A DNA stretch of 8,431 bases from contig JANXQZ010001131.1 of NCBI GenBank assembly GCA_025353235.1, forward strand, positions 1-8,431. Direction: 5' to 3'. The notes under the pieces were generated by a model that saw only the letters and a list, made by a program, of their open reading frames with translations, had not been told where the DNA came from and made no database searches. This DNA is from Bryobacterales bacterium. Lineage in GTDB: Bacteria > Acidobacteriota > Terriglobia > Bryobacterales > Bryobacteraceae. Of the stretch, positions 1 to 5,991 are shown one piece after another (position 1 is the first letter of the stretch; each line of letters starts with the position of its first letter). The translations under genes and the position numbers were made by a program.

Positions 1-42
1 ACCGTTAGACGATAGCGCCATAATCAGTCTCAGTATATCGCA

Positions 43-66
43 AGACTGCTGTCCCGCTAGCAGTCT
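43..66. repeat. Perfect 8-bp inverted repeat with 8-nt loop
   Basis: AGACTGCT at 43-50 is followed, after an 8-base spacer, by its exact reverse complement AGCAGTCT at 59-66. No T-rich run follows on either strand, so it does not look like an intrinsic terminator. It sits just beyond the 3' end of the decayed minus-strand gene. It could be a weak hairpin, an operator-like site or chance; nothing in the sequence decides between these. Confidence 0.4.
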
Positions 67-81
67 ATTCAGAATCAGATC

Positions 82-1037
82 TTAACGAATGTAACAAAAT
101 CTGCGAAGCGCTAGTGACGAGGAAAAGGCTCCGCCAATCAACTCATCGAGTTGCCCATCGCCGCGATTTAACGACGTGCGTAGAGGAAGGGCAGCACCGC
201 TTCGCCATCCGGTGAACATGGCGAGCGCCGGAGGGAAGACTCCAGGCGAGTGAACAGCCGGGCCACCTTCCACCCATAGAGTGTTCCGGAATTTCTTGAA
301 ATATTGCTTCAGGTCGAAGTTCTTGTATTGAATATGCAGGCTGGGATGAACTCCGTTCTGGATCACCCGAGTCCGGAACTTGCCCGGCGTCTCCTTCGTC
401 ACCACGCGGTCGTAGATCAACTGCACCCCGTCCGGCCGGCCCAGGTCTAAATTGTGGCGGATGATCCCTTTCAAAAACGCACGCCCGCGCAATGGCCGGT
501 CGAAGATCTGGGTGAGACTCACTTCCATCTGCCAGATGGACAGATCCCAATCGTAGCCTGTTTCCCGGTCTTGTGGCCGCAACGGCGGAGGGATGCGGTT
601 CAGCCACTTCCGGAATACCTCCTCAAAGGTCTTCCGACCGCAGGGAATCGCAGATCTGCTGCAACTTCTCCGGCTCGGTGCAGGAAAGGAATCCATTGTC
701 GAGCGCTTCGTAGGCGATTCCGCGCTTGTCCATGGCCGTCCACCTTCTTGCCTTGGAACATTTGGGGCCTTCTCCTGCGCCACGCCGATGAAGACGATCC
801 GGATCCCGTACTCCGAGTTTCCGCCGGTATTCATCGGCGATGTCGTCCGTGCGATCTTTGTAGTTGATTTTCTGAATCGGGATTTGCCTTCACCGCCTCG
901 CGCAACTTCTCGGTCACTTGGCCGAGCGCCACGGGAAATGGAATCGGCTTGCCCAACTGCTCTCGCATAAAATTCACCAGGCTACCCGACGCCCCCAGCG
1001 GCCCGATATACCCGTTCAGGTACAGTTGGTCCAGCAT
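82..1037 (-). pseudogene. Frameshifted remnant of a conserved hypothetical protein
   Basis: Reading the minus strand and changing frame restores one continuous protein-like text. It starts MLDQLYLNGYIGPLG at 1037 and runs to about 888. It continues in a second frame as IPIQKINYKDRTDDIADEYR (about 887-808). A third frame gives RIVFIGVAQEKA (about 807-765), and another gives DKRGIAYEALDNGFLSC (about 735-630, ending in a stop). The third frame then resumes with VFRKWLNRIPPPLRPQDR through DLKQYFKKFRNTLW (about 630-274). After about 274 the frame stays open to a stop at 82 but no longer looks like the same protein. From memory the family carries roughly 60 more residues between the VFIGVAQEKA and DKRGIAYEAL blocks and a different C-terminus, so an internal deletion and a 3' replacement are likely; I could not check this by alignment. 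The family's function is unknown to me. The first ATG may not be the original start, because the upstream text is also out of frame. The many independent lesions argue for a true pseudogene, not sequencing error. Confidence 0.75.
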
Positions 1038-1698
1038 TCCAATTCCAACGTGACGGGATGCTCGCCATGACCAGATTCTTCAAAGTTTCGCGATCCTACT
1101 CTGGTCGGTCTGAGGTCGAAGACCTCGCCACCTGACGCAAGATTCTACCGTGAGAAAGGCTTGCGTTGCTGCAAGGGCTGCTCTGATCTGAGTGGGCTGG
1201 AGCCGGTTGATTGATCGCATTCAGCATGGCGAATCAGTCTGCTAGCACATTCCCGTGGAGACCGTTACACCAGTGACTTTGGAACTACCATCGCGCCGGG
1301 ATGCAGCCGGCCGATCATACAATTGCCGGTGGAGCGATCGCAGTATTGTCGAGTTGGCACGCTACCAATGCTCCGTACAACTCTGAGGTTGGATTCAACC
1401 CGGAAGGAGCTGCGCAACGGGAATGGACGCGGCATCATCGTAAACCGCGCCCAGCCAGATCGATTCTCATTGATGATGGTCTTTGCGAAAACCAGCTGTC
1501 AAATCCTTCGACCGCCCTAAATACTTCAGCATGAGCAGCCGATCTGCTATAAGTAGCGGGTAGCAGGATGAATGTTAGACTAAACAACATAACGCGGAAC
1601 GGCAAAATTCCAGGGCCTCTGTTGTTCACCAGAATAGACAGCCGGGAATTGTCACTGTGCTTCCGTTGTGTTTAGCTAAGGTGGGCGGCAGGATTTCA
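1038..1698. other. 661-bp region without a convincing gene
   Basis: This stretch separates the minus-strand pseudogene from the plus-strand exosortase operon. Short open frames exist on both strands (for example plus 1301-1534 and minus 1435-1629), but none has a Shine-Dalgarno sequence, recognisable domain or convincing protein text. It may be degraded coding DNA like the neighbouring pseudogene. Its right end should carry the promoter and 5' leader of the exosortase operon. Confidence 0.5.
1525..1553 (+). promoter_or_regulatory. Candidate sigma-70-type promoter for the exosortase operon
   Basis: TATAAG at 1548-1553 matches the -10 consensus at five of six positions. TTCAGC at 1525-1530 is a weak -35 match (three of six) at the ideal 17-bp spacing. 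Transcription would begin near 1560 and leave a leader of about 140 bases before the ATG at 1699. A second weaker pair, TTGTCA at 1649-1654 and TTAGCT at 1672-1677 (17-bp spacing), lies closer to the gene. Neither is proven. Confidence 0.25.
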
Positions 1699-2607
1699 AT
1701 GGCGACTTACGTCAACAGCATCCCAGGGCAAGATGCGGCTTCCAAGCACGACCGCCAACTGCCTTGGAATACACTAATATGGTTCGGCGCGTTGCTCGCT
1801 CTGTGCTACGCCCCTGTGCTGTACCGTTTGGTGCTGCACTGGAGTAACGATGAAGACATGGGACACGGCTTCTTCGTGCCTGTGGTGGCTGGATACATTA
1901 TCTGGCAGCGGCGGGCTGTCCTCAGCGCCATAAAGCCGGAACCCAACTTGTGGGGCGTGGCTTTGCTCCTCTGGGGTGCCGTACAGCTCATGCTCGGAAC
2001 GCTGGGTGCCGAGCTCTTTCTAGCCCGAACTTCGTTTTTGATCTCGCTGGTGGGTGTGATCCTGTTTCTAGGTGGCACCAAAGTCCTGCGGGCGCTAGCA
2101 TTTCCCCTCAGTCTGCTGGCGTTCATGATTCCAATTCCGGCCCTCATTTATGCTCGGATCACGCTGCCTCTTCAGTTATTCGCTTCAGGCGTTGCCGAAA
2201 CTATTTTAGGGCTAATCGGAATTCCCGTCTTGCGTGATGGCAACGTGTTGGAGCTTGCCAGCCAAAAGCTTTCCGTAGTGGAGGCTTGCAGCGGAATCCG
2301 TTCGCTCCTTTCGTTATCTTTCTTATCTTTGATATACGCCTATTTCTTCGATGCCAAGGTCTGGATGCGGTGGGTCCTTCTGTTCGGGACCATTCCCATT
2401 GCCATCGCGGCCAACGCAGCCCGCGTGACACTGACTGGCGTGCTCAGCGAAGTGCGTGCCGATTTGGCTCAGGGCTTCTTCCACACCTTAGAAGGATGGG
2501 TGCTATTCCTGGTGGCGCTCGCTCTGCTTGTTCTGTTCCACCAGGCTGTTAACTGGGTGTACCGACTGCTCTATGGAAAAACAACCGAAGTCTCGCAAGC
2601 CGTTTAA
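1699..2607 (+). CDS. xrt: Exosortase (EpsH/XrtA-like membrane transpeptidase)
   Basis: This is an integral-membrane cysteine transpeptidase of the exosortase/archaeosortase family. Family members cleave PEP-CTERM-type C-terminal sorting signals on secreted proteins and process them for surface attachment, usually linked to exopolysaccharide. The 302-residue product has eight or nine hydrophobic segments. The three hallmark catalytic residues are in place: Cys197 in VEACSGIRS, Arg242 in NAARVTLTG and His262 in GFFHTLEGW. The HGFFVP block near the N-terminus and the IPIPALIYARITLPLQ segment before the Cys motif are also typical of bacterial exosortases close to XrtA. I chose the ATG at 1699 because AGGA at 1690-1693 precedes it at suitable spacing. 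An in-frame ATG at 1657 would add 14 residues and has no such site. The 3' end overlaps the EpsI gene by 35 bases, so the two are cotranscribed and probably translationally coupled. No sorting substrate is visible in this window. The family call is firm; the exact exosortase subtype is inferred. Confidence 0.95.
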   Translation: MATYVNSIPGQDAASKHDRQLPWNTLIWFGALLALCYAPVLYRLVLHWSNDEDMGHGFFVPVVAGYIIWQRRAVLSAIKPEPNLWGVALLLWGAVQLMLGTLGAELFLARTSFLISLVGVILFLGGTKVLRALAFPLSLLAFMIPIPALIYARITLPLQLFASGVAETILGLIGIPVLRDGNVLELASQKLSVVEACSGIRSLLSLSFLSLIYAYFFDAKVWMRWVLLFGTIPIAIAANAARVTLTGVLSEVRADLAQGFFHTLEGWVLFLVALALLVLFHQAVNWVYRLLYGKTTEVSQAV

Positions 2608-3256
2608 ACTCGCTGGCGGTCGCCCGGCAATGATCCTGACAATTCTGCTGCTTACTCAGGCGGCCGTCTTTTACGGATTTTCGCGCGGCGAAAAAATTCC
2701 TTCCTATCGGCCTTTAGATCAGTTCCCGACCAAGCTGGGCCCCTGGCAGATGCTCCAGCAAGGAGTGATGGAGCAAGAAGTCAAAGACGTGCTGCGTGCG
2801 AATGACTATATCACGCGTTCCTACGGAGATCCGGGTTTGCACCAAGCAGCGAATCTTTTTGTAGCGTTCTTCAGCAGTCAGCGCTATGGCCAAGCGCCGC
2901 ATTCCCCAAAAAACTGTCTGCCTGGCTCAGGCTGGATCTGGACCGTGTCGGACGTAATCCCCGTTCCAGTTCCTACCCGTGCCCAGCCGCTGCTCGTAAA
3001 TCGATATATCGTGCAAAGGGGCGATCAGAAGAGCTTGGTCCTATATTGGTATCAATCTCGCGACCGCGTGGTAGCGAATGAGTACATGGCGAAAATATAC
3101 GTGGTCGCTGACGCGCTGCGATACAACCGAACGGATACGGCTCTGGTGCGGGTAGTGGTTCCCGTAATTGAGAAGAATGAGGATGCAGCCACGAAATCAG
3201 CGATCAGCTTTGTGCAGTCGTTTTTTGGCCCACTAGGCGAATTTCTCCCCCGATAG
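2573..3256 (+). CDS. epsI: EpsI-family protein (exosortase-associated, DUF3485-type)
   Basis: The product is an EpsI-family protein of 227 residues, the usual companion of exosortases and sometimes fused to their C-terminus. Its exact biochemical role is not established; it acts at or outside the cytoplasmic membrane in PEP-CTERM/exopolysaccharide systems. A basic N-terminus is followed by one hydrophobic anchor (MILTILLLTQAAVFYGF, about residues 20-36). Then come the family blocks: a LGPWQM segment, the strongly conserved HSPKNCLPGSGW with Cys115, VLYWYQSRDRVVANEYMAKI, and a C-terminal amphipathic stretch. The start is uncertain. ATG 2573 lies inside the exosortase gene and adds a positively charged leader. 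ATG 2630 lies 22 bases after the exosortase stop and would begin directly at the hydrophobic anchor. Neither has a strong ribosome binding site, which fits coupling to the upstream gene. I prefer 2573 because a basic stretch before the anchor suits membrane insertion. Confidence 0.92.
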   Translation: MEKQPKSRKPFKLAGGRPAMILTILLLTQAAVFYGFSRGEKIPSYRPLDQFPTKLGPWQMLQQGVMEQEVKDVLRANDYITRSYGDPGLHQAANLFVAFFSSQRYGQAPHSPKNCLPGSGWIWTVSDVIPVPVPTRAQPLLVNRYIVQRGDQKSLVLYWYQSRDRVVANEYMAKIYVVADALRYNRTDTALVRVVVPVIEKNEDAATKSAISFVQSFFGPLGEFLPR

Positions 3257-3270
3257 AATTAAGGCGGCGG

Positions 3271-3300
3271 CCCCATTTAGGCCCATTTAGGCGCATTTAT
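3271..3300 (+). repeat. Three tandem copies of a 10-bp unit
   Basis: Directly after the epsI stop codon the units CCCCATTTAG, GCCCATTTAG and GCGCATTTAT follow one another without spacers, with one or two mismatches between copies. The period is close to one helical turn. This could be an array of binding half-sites or a small slippage-prone microsatellite. No function is shown. Confidence 0.6.
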
Positions 3301-3404
3301 GTGTGGGCAAGCCCCTCCTTCCGAGTGAGCCGACCAGCCCGCCAGTCACCGAAAGACCACGACCTCACTCAGGCCAGATAACAATCCAGCAAGCGGCAGT
3401 CTGG

Positions 3405-3440
3405 GATAATAATCGCGAAGTAGAGCGAATCGAAGAGGAA
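3405..3440 (+). promoter_or_regulatory. Possible -10 element and ribosome binding site before the two-domain protein gene
   Basis: GATAAT at 3405-3410 resembles a -10 box, but no good -35 lies 16-18 bases upstream, so the promoter assignment is weak. AGAGGA at 3434-3439 is a good Shine-Dalgarno sequence, with GAGG six bases before the ATG at 3445, and supports that start. An AT-rich stretch ahead of a new transcription unit is expected after the 188-bp gap downstream of epsI. Confidence 0.35.
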
Positions 3441-3444
3441 CACT

Positions 3445-3801
3445 ATGGTTAAAGGGATTGGGCTTGGAGCGTTATGGGCAGTTGTGGGCACCCTTGCGAT
3501 CTGCGCACAGGACAGCCCACGAGGTCACTGGAGCGGCTCGATCAACATCCCCGATCAAGCTTTGGTCGTTGAGATTGACTTGGAGAAGGCCGGAAATGGA
3601 TGGGTGGGTTCGATCTCAATTCCTGCTCAGAACGCGTCGGGGCTTCCTCTGGAAGCTATTTCATTCACGAATGGAAAGTGCGGCTTCCGAATCAAAGGCG
3701 CACCAGGCGATCCGACCTTCACCGGCACTCTTTCTCCCGACGGCAAAATAATTGGCGGCGACTTTGTGCAAGGACCCGGTACGTTTCCCTTCAAAGTTTA
3801 G
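3445..3801 (+). CDS. Secreted two-domain beta-rich protein, N-terminal half (frameshifted)
   Basis: I do not know a function for this protein. The first 21 residues (basic start, then GIGLGALWAVVGTLAICA) form a Sec signal peptide, with likely cleavage after ICA, so the product should be exported. Residues about 26-117 form one beta-rich domain that starts GHWSGSI and contains GSISIPAQ, FTGTLSPDGK and GGDFVQGPGTFPFK. The frame then stops at TAG 3799-3801. One base further in frame, the sequence continues at once as FSRNGEPKVEVV and a second copy of the same domain (to 4153). The intended protein is therefore about 235 residues with two repeats, broken by one extra G at 3796. Similar two-domain proteins occur in acidobacteria as I recall. 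A single-domain secreted form could still be made. The start is supported by AGAGGA at 3434-3439. A sequencing or assembly indel cannot be excluded. Confidence 0.8.
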   Translation: MVKGIGLGALWAVVGTLAICAQDSPRGHWSGSINIPDQALVVEIDLEKAGNGWVGSISIPAQNASGLPLEAISFTNGKCGFRIKGAPGDPTFTGTLSPDGKIIGGDFVQGPGTFPFKV

Positions 3802-4153
3802 CCGTAACGGCGAGCCAAAAGTCGAGGTCGTGAAAGCTAGCCCACCGGTCGCCAAGGAATTCCTGGGAAACTGGGAAGGCACGCTCGAGACGGATCAAGC
3901 GTTGCGGCTTGTGTTGAAGATGGCTAATGATCAAAACGGAGCCACAGCCGTCCTGATCAGCCTCGACCAGGGCGGTAGCGAGATTTCAGTGAGCGCCATC
4001 GACCAGAAGGGGTCCAAACTGACGCTCACGGTTAAGATGATTGGCGGGCGGTACGAGGCCGAGATCAACAAGGACGGTTCGGAGCTAACTGGCACGTGGA
4101 CGCAGGGTGGCAGAGATCTTCCCCTGAAACTCAAGCGGGCTTCGAAGCCCTGA
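3752..4153 (+). CDS. Second domain of the two-domain secreted protein (out of frame with the first)
   Basis: This frame is open from a TTG at 3752, but meaningful protein text begins only at about 3797, where it takes over from the upstream frame after FPFK. Residues from FLGNWEGTL to LPLKLKRASKP mirror the first domain: GNWEGTL against GHWSGSI, YEAEINKDGSELTGTW against FTGTLSPDGKIIGGDF, and LPLKLK against FPFKF. The two halves are thus internal repeats of one gene. No ribosome binding site precedes 3752 and the segment has no signal peptide of its own. Independent translation would give a cytoplasmic fragment, so it is best read as the continuation of the gene starting at 3445. The domain resembles small beta-strand modules sometimes found N-terminal to hydrolases, but I assign no function. 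Confidence 0.7.
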   Translation: MAATLCKDPVRFPSKFSRNGEPKVEVVKASPPVAKEFLGNWEGTLETDQALRLVLKMANDQNGATAVLISLDQGGSEISVSAIDQKGSKLTLTVKMIGGRYEAEINKDGSELTGTWTQGGRDLPLKLKRASKP

Positions 4154-4326
4154 AAGATTGCCTGCAGTTTGGATGCCGCTTGGAGCGGTCCCGAGAATGT
4201 TCAGAGCCGCTGCTGCTAAACAACGGGACAGGGCGGCTTGGCGAGCACCACGGCGTTCTCAAACTGGAAACACCCGTCAACTCGTAATAAGTCTGCGCCT
4301 CGCTCGTCTGTCAAGTTGGAGGCGCC
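4154..4326 (+). other. Short intergenic stretch with a 5-bp GC hairpin
   Basis: These 173 bases lie between the two-domain protein and the next small ORF. A compact hairpin, CCGCT TGG AGCGG at 4176-4188, begins 23 bases after the stop codon but is not followed by a T run, so it is a poor terminator candidate. No other structure or gene is convincing. The genes on either side may or may not share a transcript. Confidence 0.3.
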
Positions 4327-4527
4327 ATGTTAAAGCCGGAGATTCTGGAGGTCGTCTTTGTCGCTGGAAGCGTGCTCGCGGGGATGACTGGGCATGTCTG
4401 GACCAAGGCTCCAAAACCCTTTGCTCATGAAAGACTGATCCGGGTGGATCTTGTCCGCCTCGCCGTGCCAGAATACTCCGGCCAACGGCTGATCGCATCG
4501 AAGCGCCCGGGAAAGGAGGGCCGGTGA
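4327..4527 (+). CDS. Small hypothetical protein, 66 aa, coupled to the S41 peptidase gene
   Basis: I do not recognise this protein. It is supported by signals, not by homology. GGAGG at 4318-4322 lies four bases before the ATG at 4327, and the TGA stop at 4525-4527 overlaps the GTG start of the next gene as GTGA, the classic geometry of translational coupling. Residues about 5-24 (EILEVVFVAGSVLAGMTGHV) are hydrophobic and could be a membrane anchor or uncleaved signal. The rest is basic and polar, ending SKRPGKEGR. The terminal KEGR-coding bases also supply the Shine-Dalgarno sequence of the peptidase gene. It could be a small membrane partner of the protease, a leader ORF that controls its translation, or chance. 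Confidence 0.5.
   Translation: MLKPEILEVVFVAGSVLAGMTGHVWTKAPKPFAHERLIRVDLVRLAVPEYSGQRLIASKRPGKEGR
4512..4520 (+). promoter_or_regulatory. Strong Shine-Dalgarno that sets the GTG start of the S41 peptidase
   Basis: AAAGGAGGG is a near-perfect anti-16S match, ending three bases before GTG 4524. An in-frame ATG at 4554 has no comparable site, so the GTG start is preferred. The site lies inside the small upstream ORF, whose translation could expose or mask it. Confidence 0.6.
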
Positions 4528-5975
4528 TTACGCGCAGCAAATCGCCGGTGCGGATGCTTCCTTGGGCTCTTTTCTGCATGGCATGCGCGACGCCGCCTGC
4601 GCCGACTGGGCTTGCCAAAGAGCAGCTGACCCAGGATTTCCAGGTATTCCGGAACGCGTTCGAAGAAGGTCATCCAGGGCTGTATCGCTACAGCTCGAAG
4701 GCAGACATGGACCACGTGTTCGAGCGAGCTTCCGAAGCGCTTTCCGGTACGATGACTCTAGATCAGTTTTATCGTGTGCTTTCGAAAGTAACGGCGGCGG
4801 TAAATTGCGGTCATACTAGGTTGCTCCCAACGGCGGAAATGACTTCGCGCCTGGAGCAATCGGAATTTCCATTCGACGTTCGGGTGATCGACGGAAGGGT
4901 TTACATTCTTCACGATTACTCGACAGAGGATGACCGGATGAAGGGTAGCGAGGTTCTGTCCGTCAACGGCCACCAGATCGACCAGCTGTTAGGCGCCATG
5001 CTTCAATCGGTGGAGGGCGACGGTCGGAGCGCGACCCAGCGGGGTTATCGGCTAGGGCATGATGGAGAATTCGCGGGAATGCTGAAACTGATTTGCGAGA
5101 TTCACAGCCCGTTCCAGGTAAAGCTGCGCAGGTCGTCCGGGGAGGTTCTGGTTGTCGGCTCAGTAGGCATGCCGCTCAAAATCCTGAAGAACTTGGCGGG
5201 CAGGCGCTATGGCCCGCCACCGAGTCCGCTTCGCGCCGCCACTCTGACCTTTATGGACGAGGATCGGATTGGAATACTCACGGTCTACGGTTTCGGCGGC
5301 ATGGCGGGGCTGCTCACGCCGTTGAATAGGTTTTTCGACAACTCGTTCCGCCAGCTCTCTAAGAGAGCGACGAAAAGCCTGATCCTAGACCTCCGCGATC
5401 ATGACGGAGGCCAGCCTGAATTGGGCGAGCAGGTATTCTCGTATCTGGCGAGCGAACCGTTCCTGTATTACAAAGACTTGATCCTGAATGCCCGATCCTT
5501 CTCCTTCTTCAAGTACGCCGACTCAGACAAGCCAATTCCAGGCAACTTGGTGAAACTCGGGCCGGACGCCAAGTATCACCATACCGCGCACGCCAACTGG
5601 GGAATTCAGCAGGTACGACAGCCGCACTTTGGCGGCGACATATTTATGATGCTGAATGGTGGAAGCTTTTCGGTTACTGCCGAACTGCTCGCAATGGCTA
5701 AGTCTAAGACGAAGGCCAAGCTCATCGGAGAAGAATCTGGCGGCGTCTTTTCCGGCAACACATCGGGAATGAAATATGACGTCAAGCTGCCGAACTCGAA
5801 AATCGTGCTTCGGGTGCCCGTAGTGGCGAAATACTTGGCGGTTGATGAATCGAAGCAACCGATGGACCGGGGCGTGATCCCGGATTACCCGGTCCACTAC
5901 TCGATTGGCGACCTAGTCAGCGGAATGGATAAAGAAATGGCTGTGGCACTCGAGTTGGCGCGCAAGGCTCACTAG
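4524..5975 (+). CDS. S41-family (C-terminal processing/tricorn-core-like) serine peptidase, exported
   Basis: The 483-residue product carries an N-terminal hydrophobic segment (MLPWALFCMACA, residues 11-22) consistent with export. A helical domain follows, with the S41-associated blocks HPGLYRYSSK and VNCGHTRL (His97), then a central region, then the peptidase core from about residue 240. The core includes LILDLRDHDGGQ, FGGDIFMMLNGGSFSVTAELLA (Ser381/Ser383) and IGEESGGVFSGNTSG. Ser383, in the FSVTAE context, is the likely nucleophile. The catalytic Lys of CtpA/Prc-type enzymes, normally about 25 residues after the Ser in a GK motif, is not present; GEESGGV occupies that place. A tricorn-like mechanism using His97 is therefore more plausible than a Ser-Lys dyad. 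No clear PDZ domain is seen. The GTG start is chosen for its strong ribosome binding site and GTGA overlap with the small ORF. The substrate is unknown. The gene ends 16 bases from the convergent oxidase gene with no visible terminator between them. Confidence 0.88.
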   Translation: MITRSKSPVRMLPWALFCMACATPPAPTGLAKEQLTQDFQVFRNAFEEGHPGLYRYSSKADMDHVFERASEALSGTMTLDQFYRVLSKVTAAVNCGHTRLLPTAEMTSRLEQSEFPFDVRVIDGRVYILHDYSTEDDRMKGSEVLSVNGHQIDQLLGAMLQSVEGDGRSATQRGYRLGHDGEFAGMLKLICEIHSPFQVKLRRSSGEVLVVGSVGMPLKILKNLAGRRYGPPPSPLRAATLTFMDEDRIGILTVYGFGGMAGLLTPLNRFFDNSFRQLSKRATKSLILDLRDHDGGQPELGEQVFSYLASEPFLYYKDLILNARSFSFFKYADSDKPIPGNLVKLGPDAKYHHTAHANWGIQQVRQPHFGGDIFMMLNGGSFSVTAELLAMAKSKTKAKLIGEESGGVFSGNTSGMKYDVKLPNSKIVLRVPVVAKYLAVDESKQPMDRGVIPDYPVHYSIGDLVSGMDKEMAVALELARKAH

Positions 5976-5991
5976 ACCGGGAACGTAGGCT

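Noticed and set aside
1301..1534. Plus-strand ORFs in the gap before the exosortase
   Set aside because: Two overlapping frames of similar length, neither with a ribosome binding site or domain-like composition. At most degraded coding DNA.
1435..1629. Minus-strand ORF whose internal Met begins a signal-peptide-like stretch (MLFSLTFILLPATYSRSAAH)
   Set aside because: No Shine-Dalgarno sequence before either the GTG at 1629 or the internal ATG, the mature part would be about 30 residues, and I recognise no family. It is probably chance in a non-coding region.
3796..3801. Programmed +1 frameshift at GTT TAG
   Set aside because: The P-site Val tRNA would have to re-pair on TTT, which is poor, and no upstream Shine-Dalgarno-like stimulator as in prfB is seen. 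A plain indel is the simpler explanation.
4176..4188. GC hairpin after the two-domain protein gene as a terminator
   Set aside because: The stem is only 5 bp and no T run follows.
4572..4592. Lipoprotein signal at the N-terminus of the S41 peptidase (Cys residues in LFCMACA)
   Set aside because: The residues before the cysteines do not make a proper lipobox; an ordinary Sec signal or anchor is more likely.
4277..4715. Minus-strand ORFs opposite the small ORF and the start of the S41 gene
   Set aside because: Arginine/proline-rich antisense shadows of GC-rich coding sequence, with no initiation signals.
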